Shown here: positions 1 to 13,646 of the stretch, one piece after another
Layout of the letters: every line of letters starts with the position of its first letter
How positions within the stretch are numbered: position 1 is the stretch's first letter
Assembly (NCBI GenBank): GCA_032719365.1
Contig: CM064862.1
Span: 61,522,243 to 61,586,242 of the forward strand
Reading direction: 5' to 3'
Source of the DNA: Prinsepia uniflora
Lineage: Eukaryota; Streptophyta; Magnoliopsida; Rosales; Rosaceae
DNA length: 64,000 nucleotides
The notes under the pieces: generated by a model
Database searches by the model: none
Told to the model about the DNA's origin: nothing
Seen by the model: only the letters and a program-made list of their open reading frames with translations
Program-made: the position numbers and the translations under genes

Positions 1-94
1 CGGTCGGAAATCATGTCATGAGATAGCAGAGCACTAAAAAGTGATGACAAGACGTCGAAAATGAGGGTTGAGCACCTTAGTGACCGTCTATGAA

Positions 95-350
95 CTAGGA
101 GTCGATATGACTTTCCGTGAATCAGTAGTTGGAATTTCTTTCTCTGAATTCGATAGTCGGAATGACTTTCCCTGATCCGGTAGTCGGGGGTGACTTTCCG
201 TGAAACCGGTAGTCGATATAATCAACCCTTATCACACTGAGCGGTCAGAAAGAAGGTTAATCTTCTGCAAGTCTCAATCGACAATCCAAGAATTGGTAGT
301 CAGAAAGAGGTTAACCCTTATGACACTGAGCGGTTAGAATGAAGGTTAAT
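95..350. repeat. Degenerate short repeats at left edge
   Basis: The 13-mer TGACTTTCCGTGA occurs at 108-120 and 191-203, with a one-base variant at 163-175. Each copy lies near a variant of GGTAGTCG. A second motif, AACCCTTATCACACTGAGCGG with its downstream GAAGGTTAAT, occurs at about 224-262 and again at 313-350. No reading frame runs through the block. It resembles a decayed minisatellite or the leader of a mobile element; the source is unknown. Confidence 0.5.
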
Positions 351-439
351 ACAGGAAAGTGAAGCCAACCATTATGACATTGCTGCTAGAGTATTCAGAA
401 AGACAATTAGGCAGCTGCATAAATGCCTCGAAAGAGTAA

Positions 440-539
440 GAAGAGAAGCTGCAACTTGATTTCCTAAGTGATTTCATTGGCCTGTTTACTGATCCGTACT
501 TTTCTAGAGTGTGAAATCCAGAGATAGTTAGGGACATTC
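440..539 (+). pseudogene. Plant-mobile-domain pseudogene, left fragment split by E1
   Basis: On the plus strand the frame through 515-535 (NPEIVRD) continues across the E1 insertion site into ILHKINTF... at 28668, the start of the clear plant-mobile-domain pseudogene right of E1. One stop (TGA, 512-514) and another at 437-439 interrupt the frame. The last five bases (CATTC, 535-539) are the E1 target-site duplication. Assignment rests on continuity with the right part, since the fragment alone is too short to recognise. What lies further left is not resolved. Confidence 0.4.
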
Positions 540-3507
540 TGACACACCCCGACCCAGAAAGTCTACTTAGGGCACGTAGATCGAGGGGTGCTAGCCGACA
601 TCTCGACGATGACATTCAGATGACGAAAGCCATTTAAGTTAAAACGAAGCGTTTTGGGGAGGTTAAGTGAAACTTAACCGGTTGATACCAATCACATTTC
701 ACCCAACAGTGGAAGCTTAGAGCATGGGCAAAATTTGATGATCATGCACTGCACATTTCATGTCATTACCCGACTATTCCGTCAACTTCACTCTAAGCTC
801 GGGAGTAAGTGTTAGAGTAACACCCACGCCTCCTCGATGTACGTGCACGCCAACGAGACTTGAGGGGTTTAAAAATAAGGGTGAGTGGACCCAATCTTAT
901 TTCAGTGAAAAGCTTTAACAGTAAAATAAGTTTTAATCCCTCTTTTTTTCGCAAAACATTAAACATTTATCCCAAAAACTTGCACGTAATACAACATATG
1001 ATAAACAAACGATAATTTAATAATACTTTAAATCACATCCAGATGAGTCATGCAGTAATCATGAATGTGTACCCACATCAAAAGTGGTCTCGGATCGCTC
1101 GAGTCTCACACTCGTAACATATATTAGGTATCCTACTCGCGTACCACGACCACGTGAAGGACTGGGTGCAATGCACCGTCACCACGAGTCTCTTAGAGCT
1201 CAGGGATAGGACTGGTGCTATTTAACTAGTATAGCGAGCAACGCGGGTGAACGATCACGTGGAGCACTAGTTTGTGGCCTACAGGTAGGTGCTAGATACC
1301 AACGGCTCCTAAGTGGGTTCTAATGCTCTATCTCATCAATGCCCTGCAGATTAGTATGCAAATGCAACATGTGACTCAACTAGATACTTACCATGCATGA
1401 CCATCAACTAGATACTCACCATGCATAACCCTCAATTAAGAAACAACAAATGCATTCAAGCAATCATCATATGATAAGCATTCAATCATAAAAACAAGTT
1501 TAGGGAAAGGGGGTCCACTCACACTAGTCAGGGAGTCAGATCACCTGACACATCAAGTTATTCTTGTGTTCCCAATTGATCCAACCCAAAGAAGACCATT
1601 CACCAAGTTCAAAGTCAACTCAACATTTATTCTATTTGTCAAACCCCTTAAGGGTAGCCCAAAATTGGCCTAGAATCACCTAATATGGACTTAAATAGGT
1701 TCTAAGTTACCCAACACCCCGGAAAACAATGCCCACACTCTATGAGAGATTAGAAAACAATGTCTATACGTTGTTGGGAGTCAAAAATTGACTCTACGCG
1801 CCTTATAGGGGTTGAAAACCCACTTTAAACTGTTCAAAACAACCTGAAAATATGCCTACGTGCCGCCGTGGAGCGGAAAAAGGCTCCATGTGCCAGTGGA
1901 AGATCAGAAAACCCTCCCACGAGTCTCCACGCGTCGTCAGGAGGACCTCACGCGCTCCAACGTACCCCTACACGTGTCACACTCTTCTGCGTGTGTGCTA
2001 CAGTGTCGCACGTGTAGCATAATGTCACATGCGTAGCACAGTGCCACACATGTGGCATATTCCAAGGAATATTCTCTATTTGACTCTGGTTTAATACCGT
2101 TAGGAGTTAACTCCTAACGACTAGTCTAGTCACTGGAGTCCTACTGGGGACGATGACCGGACTACTGTTCGCATTGGTCATTTTCTACAAAATTCATCGA
2201 TTTTCAACCGAAATTAAACCAATCTATTCGCCAACAAGTCAGGGTTTCAAATATCGGGATTTCAAGTCGAGAATCTACCTCAAAAATGCAGTAAAACATT
2301 GTGCTCCCTCGATTTTCTAGAAAACTAACAAATCCCCGATCAAGGTTTGATTACACTCAATTACTACATGCACAGTGGGGGTTAGACTCGTCATAAGAAG
2401 AGGTCCCGAAGGGTTTCAGTCAGTCGAAGAACTATCTGTTTTGCCTAGATTCTAGCTACCCGCTGATTTCCATTCGCTGTATCCGCCACCATGCCCTTCC
2501 CATGAAGTCCACATGCATTTCGCCCATTTTGATGCTCACACTATGATGACTATGATGGTATATATTATAAGGCTTGAGTTTACTTGAATTTCTTTCAAAA
2601 CTCGTCAGGTCGAAGTCGGATCTACAATGGATTCTCGAATTAAACGTCGGTGTCGTAGTTTTTTGCCTCAAAAACCACATGCAAGCATAAGGTTATCTTC
2701 TCCGCGATGAGACGAAGTGGAAATCGTGGTTTAGGGTTCGAGGTGATACCTGATTTGAGATCAACCCTCCGGGTTGCATTCGAGTTCTACGTCGAGCTCG
2801 ACTCGGATCTCTCGCCATGGCGGTTGTTTACGGTGCATGTTGACGGGGTTAGCTTCATCTTGATGAAGAGAGGCAGTTGGTCGAGGTTTGGGCACCTAAG
2901 CTGACCAGAAGTGACATCTCTTATGGGGAAAACAAACGGTGACGATTTTGACATAGCCATGAGGCTTAGTGGGTTTCCAAGGGAGAAGATGGTGTGCAAC
3001 AGAGTGGGGCGACCATTGCAGACCTCATGGTGGATAAGCTATCATCAAGGATTTGATGTAATCGCTGGTAGGGGAAAAGGGATGAAGAGGGTGAGTATGC
3101 GTGTGTTGGGTTCTCAATGTTCGAAGTGTACAGGTTGTGTGGGTGAAAACAAGGACAACCAGATGGGCATGGGTTTAAGCTTCTGGTCCTGGGCCTAAAA
3201 GAACAGGCTATCAAAATCGTCTTCAGGAGATGTCTCCCCAAATGTTTGGGCCTCACTTGGGCCTGAAGCAAATATCTTCACTCCTAGTTAGAAAATTTTT
3301 CACCATTTGGGCTCACTAACAAGAACAAGGCCAACCTACATTTTACAATTGGGATATGGGTTTAGGCTCACACCAAACAACCAACTCACAAGTCCAACCC
3401 AATTAAACTAATCTAATCAAAGGCCCAAACAAACCTTGAATAGTTAAATAGGGGTAAAACGTTAATTGTGCATTTTTATTTCCTTAATTTCGATATGGGT
3501 TGTATCA
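540..3507 (-). mobile_element. E1 3' LTR (left copy)
   Basis: This 2,968-bp LTR is uninterrupted and serves as the template for the right copy. Its left part (TGACACACCCCGACC...) matches 10721 onward. The stretch 2170-2440 matches 18319-18610, and 2480-3507 matches 27655-28666, which is how the insertions in the right copy were delimited. It contains runs of CACGTGT and GTGTGGCA-like words at about 1960-2060. The short ORFs inside it (for example 2707-2904) have no recognisable domain and are not called as genes. Confidence 0.88.
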
Positions 3508-3550
3508 GTCTACCCCCTTAGGGAAATTTCGTCCCCAAAATTTTGGTCAA
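3508..3550 (-). other. E1 polypurine tract and pre-LTR motif
   Basis: Read on the minus strand, the bases next to the left LTR give TTTTGGGGACGAAATTTCCC followed by TAAGGGGGTAGAC and then the LTR start TGATACAAC. The GGGGACGAAATT word and the purine tract are characteristic of the 3' end of plant Ty3/gypsy interiors. They set the orientation of E1 as minus. Confidence 0.8.
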
Positions 3551-5764
3551 TGTCTATTAAAGATAAAATTCCGAAAGGCATCCAAAAATCGTTTATTGCC
3601 TCCATAGTTAAGACTTAACTTCCTCACGAGGTTTAATAGAAAAGTGCTCCGTCAACAGATTTATTATTTCCCAACCATCAAGCTATCGGTGTGTTACTCC
3701 GATTACCACAAGCGTTCCAACAAACATTGTCGATTAATGAACAAAAGATCAGATGTTTCTTGAATAGTTTCTTGAATGTCTTGTATGGATTCCTCAGTCA
3801 ACAATCAGTCTCTTCCTTGGAGGATACCGAATACTCACAGTAGGTCGATTTTTCCTTCCCCAACAATTCAAGTAGGTCAAATAAAAGAAAGACTTCGATG
3901 TTCCAACTGTCTTGCAATGTGACTGATTTTTAATTGATCAAATTTAACAACCTTGACAATCCATCTGACTTGAAGTCAGTCATTCCTCTCGAACTTCCTA
4001 ATGGTAGTGGTGAATCTCAACACTAAGGGTTCGATTGGGTTCAAACTAACTCACCAGCAAATATGATCAATAAGAACGGTTCTCCAAAACAATGGTTAGG
4101 CCGTACAACTGGTATTACGATAACTAATCTTGGGCGGCCCCAAGATTTGAAAGGTGACCTAGTACAATCCTTCATTATATCAGTGATCTAGATCGGGAGT
4201 ATGAACAAGTAAGCCTGAACAATTACTAGTGATAAGGGTAATGGGTGTGCAACCCTACGTTAGTCCTATGGTATAACAAACAGTTAACTTAATTAAACGA
4301 TCCTTTCAGTCCCATGGTCCCACACGAGGACGCGAAAAACACCAAGTACGGCATCTGATTCATTTAATCATCTGGAAAGAAGAGATATAATGACACATCT
4401 CAAGTTGAAAATTCATAGCCATTAGTCCTCCTAATAGTTAACGGGCCTTAATTTTCGTTTTAACAAGAAGGTATTGAATACCGTGAAGGTCCTTCATCAC
4501 CCTTACGTTCAAATTGGTGTAAAAATTATAACAACCACTACTTGAAACATGGTAAATTTCTCGAAAGGAGTTGGGTGAAGCAATGGTGCCAAAATAAAAT
4601 CCTTACCTTGTAATAAGTGATGACTTCCATCGTGAAGGTGCGTAGGTATTCGTTCAATACGTTTCAAGAACGTCCAAGGTTGGATCCTACTATGTCTGAG
4701 CAAAAGAGGAAGAGTACTCCAAGGGATAGAAACATCATTCCACAACTCGAGTGACGTCCAAGAACAGGAATACAAGGATGAGGTAATCTAAGAGAGAACT
4801 TATGTATTACTGAGGGAGGAGTGGAGTGATGAAATGATTCCCCAAAACTCAAGGTCAAAGTGTAATCAAAGGTTCTTGAGTAATGACTATCAGCCTAATC
4901 AAGGAATAAAAATACACCACCCTCAAACTATTGAAGATGTGCCAGTAACAGGTCCAAGCAACATGCACGGTAGTGACCTAAATTCTCCATACTAGGGTCC
5001 TTATTAACGGAGGTATAATTTCCGGTCGATTAATCTAACATCCACTTAGAGCTCACAACCCAACCACCTTGCCCCAATTAATGTTCAATTGTAATCCTTT
5101 AGTCAGAAGTCTGTACTAGCCCATAATGGAAGTTCACCATAGTATTAGGGCCACCAAGTCTACTCGTTCATTGAACTGATCTTAAAAAGTTTTCAAAGTG
5201 TGGTCAAAGGAGGTTCTTGTGTCAAAGACTAGTTTGACCGGTCCAGAAGTAAACTTCAACGACACCCAATGTTAGTCAAAAAGTCATCTCCCACAATGAT
5301 GATACGAGCCATGGCCGATTCATATACTTTGAATTAAAGGAGGGTTGAGTACATCATTATAACTTATTCGACTAGGTGCGTAAGAAAATGGATAGAGTTT
5401 GGATCCCAAAAAACAAGAAAAATCATGCGCAAATAGAATCCAAGTACTCATCCTTACAAGTTGGAGTATCAAGTCCCAAGATAGAGTTAGGAAAAAGTCC
5501 AATCATTCACATATCCGTTATTTCAGTGAATCTCGTTCATGCCATAAAGTGGTTCAGAGGCACCACAAGCGTATGGTCCAAGTGTTAGCATAAGAAACAC
5601 ACGATAGGGTCAAGTATTACTCAGAAGAAGTCTAATGTCCAAGAGCAAAAAACTAATCAAGGTAGGATAAAATGAAGTGATCAGGTCAAGTTAAGGGTTT
5701 CCTCAATTCTCAATTCGGGATCAATGACTCTGAAAGTCCATAACGATGAATTCCTCAGGTTTAC
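3551..5764 (-). mobile_element. E1 interior, 3' half, decayed
   Basis: This stretch lies between the polypurine tract and the solo LTR inserted at 5765. By position it should encode the integrase side of pol, but I could not read a convincing integrase or RT motif in any frame because stops are frequent throughout. The longest minus frames (4509-4775, 4664-4858) show no recognisable domain. It is called element interior on position only. Confidence 0.6.
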
Positions 5765-6313
5765 TGTCAGGACCCACCCCGGTTTCACCCCGAAAACCGA
5801 GGTAAATCCTGCTCCCGTCTGACATCCTGACACAAATACGGTCAGACGCAGGAGAAATAATACTACATATCCCGAAGTCAACAGTTTACAGAGCATAGTA
5901 CTCAATACAAAAGAAAGAAAACTATTAAACTAAATACACGCACACGAAAATTAAAACAAAGTAATCTGGGATCCCTCTCGTAACTTCTATACCTTGGACG
6001 CTGTCTCGACGCCGGAACCCCGCACCTACTCCACAACCTGGAGGGCAGTTAAAAACAGAAGGTGTGAGTGAACCATAAATAAAAGAAAAGTTGCTAAAAC
6101 CCTTTTATAAGAAAACCAAGTTTAGCCCTCCGTTTTGAAACCACATGCATAACTCGGTCATTAAAACAGTTATAAATCAATCGCCAGAAAACATCATAAG
6201 AAACAGAAACACTATAAAACGGTGATAGAAATCATATCATAAGCACCATAAACCGTATCATAAAACGTGAATATCAAACCATCATTTTCCGATCAAACCT
6301 GCTGGACCTATCC

Positions 6314-6470
6314 GAGTCTTTAAACTCCCGAGTCTTTAAACTCAACAGGCCTACGGGGGAAATATCAATATATCCGAGTCTTTAAACTCCCGAGTCTTTA
6401 AACTCAATCCGGGTCTTTAAACCCAATCTGGGCCCGTCCCCCGTCAATCAATATCCGGGTCTTTAAACCC
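6314..6470. repeat. Near-palindromic repeat cluster in solo LTR S1
   Basis: Six copies of a 14-mer of the form GRGTCTTTAAACYC lie here, four as GAGTCTTTAAACTC and two as GGGTCTTTAAACCC. The outer four bases of each copy are inverted complements, and where one arm changes A to G the other changes T to C. The homologous cluster in the opposite-strand copy is at 15977-16171. Confidence 0.8.
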
Positions 6471-8158
6471 AATAAACAGATCCAGAAAATCCAATCCAAA
6501 ACTATTAAAAAACCATTTCTAGATCCATGTCCAAACTCGAATCCGAAATCCCCGGTTCGAAGCCCTTCTGGCGTTCAGAACCGTTATTCCGAACCCAAAT
6601 CCGGAAATTCACTGTTCAACTTTTAAAACCAAATTCCGTTTCTGAAATCCGTTTTTAAAACCGAAAATCCTTTAATCACCAAACCATGTTTCAAAATCCC
6701 TTTATAAGCATTCAAACCAGTTATCCTTCGAAAACCCCAAAACCATGGTATTTTACTCAGAAATCAACATTTCTCGTAAAACGTGCCAAATACCGTACTT
6801 CCTCGAAAAATGTGCAACAATGTAAAACCAACAAAGCATATTCGATAAACATAGAATCATGATTAAAACCATAAAAAAATTATAGAAAACAGTTATGCAT
6901 GCTCGAGTTTAAGGAAAGGGTCCACTCACAGTACCGAGCCCTCAATCGCGTCCCGAACGTCTCGTACGTTCCTCAGCTTCCTCGGGAACTCCTGATCCTG
7001 TCAACAACCACCAAAGTACGTCACTAACACGTCTACGAAGGTCCACCTAATTTCCCTCAAAAATCCCCGGGTCCTAAACGTAACGAATCGGAACCCTAAG
7101 CCTTCACCCTCGCGGAACTACTTCGATTCGACGTCCGATTAACCCGAAACCAATTCTATTAGATTCGTCACAACTCCTAGACCAAAAACCATGTTGACAC
7201 CTTTCCCAAAGACCGCCGCACGCGCCCCCACGCGCCGCCCAAAGTGGCTGCGCGTGGCCCTCACGCGCCAACTACAGTGTCACCGTCTACCTCAAGCAGA
7301 CCCGGTTCAGCACAGTGTCTACAACTTGAACCGGCGTCAGTGGTTCACCGCCTTCCGTCCACCAAATCGACTTCTTTCCTCATCAACAGCATCGTCCAGA
7401 CTTAGGCTACCCATTCCCGTAATCCAATCACCTCGACACGGCCTAATACTCATCGATTCAAACTCGAAACAAAACCCGAATACTGCCCTGTTTCCTTCTC
7501 CGGCCACCCAGGTCACCCCCCCATCACGGTGGCTAGCTTAAACCCTTCCTAGGGCCATCCTAAACCTCACCCAACTCACCAAAATCGTCGACTCTACCCC
7601 AAACCTCACGACTTTCGATCTGAACATCGACGGCAAAACAGAGCACACAAGGTACTCTCCATCGTCTATCCTCCACCGTGCACTCCTCCGTCACGGCATC
7701 ACAACCAGAAGACTCCTAGGACTTCACTGAACTCCCTAGACCTCACAGAACTCCTCGATTCTATCCCTAAATCCACGACTTCCACTTTGAACTTCCACGG
7801 CTAAATAGAGCAAATAGAAGAGGATGAGAAATTACCTGTCCTCCGATCGCAGTCGTGAGCTCAGCCGCGAGGTAGTAGCTCCTCCCGTCCACCTCCAGCC
7901 TCTGGACACTTCCACGAGTCCAATTACACCGTACACGGTTACTCCACCACCACGATCTCCCTGGTCACCCTGTTTTTCCTCCCTGGTTTTTACCCGTGGC
8001 TCTCAACTCACGCACAACACTCACCACTCCTCCAACCTCCCTTACTGCCTTCCTCTCAAGTCCTGATCACTCTCTCCCTCACCAATTCACACAACTCACT
8101 CAAAACACCGTCCAATTTCTCTCAATTCTCTCCCTATGTTTCTCTCTGGATCGAAGAA

Positions 8159-8174
8159 CACACACACACACACG
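8159..8174. repeat. (AC)n microsatellite
   Basis: A short uninterrupted AC dinucleotide run inside solo LTR S1, with no counterpart of equal length visible in the sister copy at 13647-16750. Confidence 0.8.
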
Positions 8175-8808
8175 GGCACCCCAAATAATTGGGACCGTGC
8201 ACACGCCTAGAAGCCACTAGGCCCTTGCCACGCGTCACCATCCTCTCCTCTCCCTCACATATGTTTCAATCTCAGCCCTCCATCTGTCCCTATCTGTTGC
8301 ACACATTCCAGAGCACAAAAGACCAAAATACCCTTCTATTTTAACCAAAATTACAACTTTGCCACTACCTTTCTAGACCTGTAATTCCCACATCGTAAGT
8401 CTGATGAATACGTACCGCCTGTCGTTGGATTCAGAATGACAAGATCTATCTAACGGTCCTAGGTCAATGTCTCCAGACTCGATCATACGAAAAGTCAACT
8501 TCCCCCCTATTTTAACCAAATTACGGTTATGCCCTCAACCTTCCGAACATCATAACTTCCTCCTTGGATGTCGGAATCGGGCGTGCCACCTGCCTACGGG
8601 TTCGTGACGTCCCGAACTACGTCCTGGTCATCTGTCAAAGTACATCTGACCACCCGAACTAAAAGTCCACTTTTTGCCCAGACCAGGGGCAAAATCGTCA
8701 TTCTAGGCTAATGACCTTATCGGGACCAACTAACCCCCGATTAAGCTCACTAATCCCATCTTAATCACTGTCTTAACCTTAATTTCCAGGACGGGTCGTT
8801 ACATTTAC

Positions 8809-10705
8809 GATAGTAGGAGAAGACTAGTACTCAAGAATCGAAGAATTTCGTCACAATATCTGTAGTCAACGAAAAACGTGGGTGGTCAACCCCGCAACTT
8901 CCCAACACATGAACCGAAGTTGTCCAAGAAAGGTCTAACCCGCGATCACGCCGGGTTCAAGTAGTAACCTAGTTGGCAACATCCAAGGGTTAAGGACTCG
9001 AACATTTACATTGGGGGTAACAGGGTGTGACAAAACGTAAATGGTTTTAGAATAAGACCAATAGAAAAACACCAAAAATAAGGTTGAGATCATACTATGA
9101 CTTGTGTAAATCAAGGATTCCAAAATCAATATTTGAACAATTCCCATTTACAACACCTCAAATATAAAAACCTTCCCAAAATCAAGGTTTCCAAATTGAA
9201 AAGAGTTGTTCGTGAAAAATAGAAGTTCAAACTCAGTAATCCCGAAATTTTCTTTCAAAAAATGTTTGCTTAAAATTGGAAGGGATGGGTTTCAAATCAT
9301 CCAAATCATGATGACACGTTATTATCGGAAGAAGGTGAGGAGAGACCGTAAGGTAAAACCAAGTACGCGAGATGTAGCACAAATGCTAAAATATGAACTT
9401 AACTTAAGGAACTAAAATAAAACATTTACAAAATTCATGGGGAGATAAAGTTTATAAAAACTGAACGGTTCTCAAAAGTCAAAACCAGTCTCTGAAAGTA
9501 ATTCCAAAATTGTGGTTTGAAACAAGTTTAAGTAAAAGCAACGAATAGGAGGACGTGACCCCCAGTTGTAAATATGCGTGATTTAGTAAGATAGAAAATA
9601 AAGTCGTAAAAGAAAAACTTAGCAACAAGTCTGATGATTGTAAATGGCGTCAAGATGTATCACCATCACAATATGTACTACAATCTCGACACTGGTATTT
9701 CATTGAGTAAACCCAAGTTATGAGAAAAGCAAAACGTCACCAGATAAAATTTGCACTAGAAGGCAAGCATTCCTAGTAATGCCAGTAGTAAAAAAAAGTA
9801 ATGGTTATAAGGTAAAATCATTTGTAGAAAATCTGTTAACTCGTTCAAAACGTCTGGAAGAACAATGACCCAGTTTTAAAAACGTTCCTCAAAACAGAGG
9901 CGTAACAAGCAATAAACATTTAGACCAAGAAGTTTGAAAAGTTTCCAAGGTTCGAACTACGAGAGTTTGGGTAAAACAACTACAAAACGGTGATAGGGTT
10001 CCCAATCTAATTGTACAACGACTACAAACCTAAAACACGAATAATAGTGCATTTCAGAAGTTCACTTCACCAAACTTCTAGGAGATCCACAATAATTGAA
10101 CAATCAGAAACCCATGATGAGTTACATGATCTCAATCCTGAGGTAAAAGTTTCTCGGACATGAAAAGGCAAGAAATAGTCCTTATAGTAGCCTTTGAGGC
10201 ATCAAAATTTTGTGGATAGGAACATTTGCATAAACCCTTGCAAAAACCCAAAAGAAGATTCCAGAGTCCTAAAGAGGATGATTTCACAAGTTGGTGCTAA
10301 TGTAGCGGTTTTCAAAAGCTTCGGCCAACAAAGTCAACCAAGCACATAAGACGATATGAGAGATTTTTCCACAAGACAAACCGTCAAACGAGTTCGTCGA
10401 TTAATCATGAATTTAGTACAATCATCGTATAATAACTCGTTCACACCACCCGTACGAGCACCAAGCTCGTAAGTACCGCCCGAAAACAAAATTTGACGGA
10501 GGGAAATCTAACTAAATTTCATAACTAAGGCAACAAGAGGTAAGATGAGCTTCGATCAACTTGTGGTAAAGCACAATTCAGAACGTAAACGAATTAAAAC
10601 TACGTCAAAAGGCATAACTAACGATTCGGGGAGTGACTCTAACACCATAAATTGGGTCATATGTTCATCAAGTGTCCGAAAACTAATGACACATCCTGTA
10701 ACCAT
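8809..10705 (-). mobile_element. E1 interior, 5' half (leader and gag side), decayed
   Basis: This lies between solo LTR S1 and the primer-binding site. The minus-strand leader around 10400-10500, with its GGTGGTGTGAACGAGTTAT word, matches the leader of E6 at about 38220-38280, which supports one family for both. No gag zinc knuckle or long frame was found, and stops occur in every frame. Confidence 0.65.
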
Positions 10706-10719
10706 GCTCTGATACCAAA
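10706..10719 (-). other. E1 primer-binding site (tRNA-iMet type)
   Basis: On the minus strand, right after the LTR end (GGGATGTGTCA), there is a short spacer and then TGGTATCAGAGCATGG. The first twelve bases are the standard match to the 3' end of plant initiator methionine tRNA. This identifies the right-hand LTR as the 5' LTR. Confidence 0.88.
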
Positions 10720-10720
10720 T

Positions 10721-12486
10721 TGACACATCCCGACCAGAAAAGTCCACTTATGGCACGAAGGTCGAGGTGTGCTAGCTGACATCTAGACGATGACGTCTAG
10801 ATGATGAAAGCCATTTAAGTTAAAACGATACGTTTTGAGGAAGTCGGGTGAAACCTAACTGGTGGATACCGATCACATTTTACCCAACAGTGGAAGCTTA
10901 GAGCATGGGAAACATTTGATGATCATACACTACACACTTCCTATCATTACCTGACTATTCCATCAACTTCACTCTAAGCTCAAGAGTGAGTGTCAGAGCA
11001 ACACCCATGCCTTCTCGATGTACGTGCGTACCAACGAGACCTGAGGGGTTTGAAAACAACAGTGAGTGGACCTAATCTAATTTCAATGAAAAACCTTTAA
11101 CAATAAAATAAGCTTTAACCCCTCGTATCTCAAAACGTGAAACTGTTTTTCCAAAACTTACACGTAATACGAGATATGATAACAAATGATAATTTAAAAA
11201 TAATTTAAATCACATCCAGATGAGTCATGCAGTAATCATGAATGTTCCACAATGCCAACCCACATCAAAATTGTCTCGAGTTGCTCGAGTCACACACTCG
11301 TAACATATACTGTGTATCCTGCTTGCATACCACGACCACGTGAAGGACTAGGTGCAATGCACCGTCACCACGAGCCCCCTAGACCTCAAGGACAGTACTA
11401 GCACTTTTTAACTAGTATAGCGAGTAGCGCGGGTAAACGATCATGTGGAGCACTGGCATGTGGCCTACATATGGGTACTAGATACCAGGGACTCCTAAGT
11501 GGGTTCTAACAATCTATCTCATCAATGCCTTGGGGACTAGTATGCAAATACAACATGTGATTCAACTAGATACTTACCATGCATGATCATCAACTAGATA
11601 CTCACCATGCATAACCTTTTATTAAGGCATAACCCTCTATTAAGGCACAACAAATACGTTCAAGAAATCATCATAAGATAAGCATTCAATCATACTCCAT
11701 GAATAATTCACATAGTAAATCATGCATACTTGTTATGTAATATAAACATCGTAAAATGTGCAAGTAATAGCTTTATAAAAATAATTTTTAGGGAAATAGG
11801 GGGTTTACTCACACTAGTCGAGGAGTCGGATCACCCGACACATCAGGTTAATCGTGTGCTCCCAACAGGTCCAACCATAAGAAGACCATTCACCAAGGTC
11901 AAAGTCAACCCAACATTTATTCTATTTGTCAAACCTCTTAAGGGTAGCCTAAAACGAGCCTAGAATCATCGAATATAAACTTAAATAGGTTTGATGCTAC
12001 ACAACACCCCGGAAAACAGCACCCACACACTACGAGGGACTAGAAAATAGCTCCTATATGTTGTTGGGAGTTGAAAATCGACACTACCGGCCTTATTGGT
12101 GCTAGAAAACCACTTTAAACCATTCAAAATGACCTGAAAATATGCCTATAAGCCGTCGTGGGCCGGAAAAGAGCTCCATGGGCCGCCACGTGCTGGTAAG
12201 GGGCTTCACGTGCTGGTTACAAACAGCCAGGTGCCTCACGCGCGCATCACACTCTTCTGTGTGTGTGCTACAGTGTCGGACGTGTAGCGCGATGTCACAT
12301 GCTTCGTACATGTAAAACAATGCCACATGTGTGGCATAATCTAAGGAATATTCCCTATCTAACTCTGTTTTAACATTGTAATAGGCTAACCCCATTAGCA
12401 TATTCCGTCAACTTCTAATGGTTTATATTGGTTTTTAACGGCTAGTCGAGCCATCGGAGTCCCACCAGGGACGATGACTAGACCAC
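10721..12486 (-). mobile_element. E1 5' LTR, segment 1
   Basis: Matches 540 to about 2165 of the left LTR, starting TGACACATCCCGACC. It breaks off at ACCAC (12482-12486), the target duplication of the next inserted unit. The remaining LTR pieces are 18319-18630 and 27625-28666. The ORF at 12102-12401 is an overlapping open stretch with no domain. Confidence 0.87.
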
Positions 12487-13646
12487 TGTAACGACCCATC
12501 CCAAATATCGGGATTTAATATTAATTAATTATAGATTTAGTATGACTAATCCGGGATTAGTTGAGAGAATTCAGACAGATGGTGTAAAATGACCATTTTG
12601 CCCCTAAAATTGGGTAAAATGTTGACTTTTGACCTGGGGAGTCAAATGTATGAGGACCGATGATCGTGACGTAGATCGGGATGTCATGAGTCCATAGACA
12701 GGTGGCACGTCGAAATCGGACGTCAAATGGGGAAGTTATGGTCACGGAATCGAGATCAGTTAAACTTACGTTCCAAAAATTAGATTAAAATATTAGTAAA
12801 TTAATGAGGGACTGATGAGTGACAAGTGGACCCCTGGATAAGTGACAAGTGTCACTCATCCTATGGCCCAAATTCCCCAAAAAGTGGATCCATGTCCCAA
12901 TGGTCACTTTTATATTTTAAAAATCCCTCTCACATATCTCATTTCCCCACCTTCCATCTCTCCCTCAATTCTCTCATCCTCACCCTTCATCTTCTTCATC
13001 ATCGACCATCTTCATCTCTCATTTCATTGTTTTCATTCCCTTAACCCGTGAGAACAAACACCCCAAACCCACACCCTCAACCCACCAAACCTCACTCATT
13101 GTTGTTGATGTAAACGTGAGAATGAAGGGGAAACTGAGACGAGATGGACGGTGGCATCATGATGGACCGTTGTGATGGGTGGCCGGGAAACCTGTGAGGT
13201 ACGATTTTTAGTTTAAAATGGAGTTTTGAGTTGGGATAATTACTGACGGTTTTAATGGCTTGGGCGAGGTTCTGGGGGATCCTACGAACTCAGGGGACCG
13301 TTTTGGAAGGGCAATGGTGGCCAGAGTCAACGGCGGAGTGCAGTTGCAGGGCAAGAGTATTGTTCATGTGATCACAGGTAAATTCTGGACTTTGTTTCAA
13401 GGTTTTAGCTAGTTAGATCAATTGCAAATTATGGGACGAAGAGATAGGAATTAAAAGAGTTGAAAAATATGGAAAAATAAGGGAGAGCCGATCTCGCTGG
13501 TCTGGTCGAACTGAAAACTAGAGAACCGGTCTGAACCAGGTTCGTCTGGAGGTTGAAGATGACTGTTCACTGGCGCATGGGTTTCACGCGCAGTGGCTTT
13601 GGGCGGCGCGTGGGTTTCTCGAGCAGTGGCTTTGGGAGGCACGTGA

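Larger units (their letters stand above)
5765..8803 (-). mobile_element. Solo LTR S1 (TSD TTTAC) in E1 interior
   Basis: This 3,039-bp unit begins TGTCAGGACCCACC and ends GGTCGTTACA. It is flanked by TTTAC at 5760-5764 and 8804-8808, and no interior is attached, so it is a solo LTR left by LTR-LTR recombination. It is the reverse complement of 13647-16750 over essentially its whole length. Orientation is inferred from element E3, whose LTRs have the same kind of ends: the sense strand starts TGTAACGACC and ends CCTGTCA next to the primer-binding site. Short ORFs inside it (such as 7191-7541) have no domain. Confidence 0.9.

Noticed and set aside
3551..5764. Identifiable integrase or RT in E1
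   Set aside because: I searched the minus strand by eye for RT, RNase H and integrase blocks and found none that was convincing, so only position supports calling it pol.
7191..7541. 116-codon ORF in solo LTR S1
   Set aside because: Basic and low in conserved features, inside an LTR, and not open in the sister LTR at 13647-16750 at comparable length.
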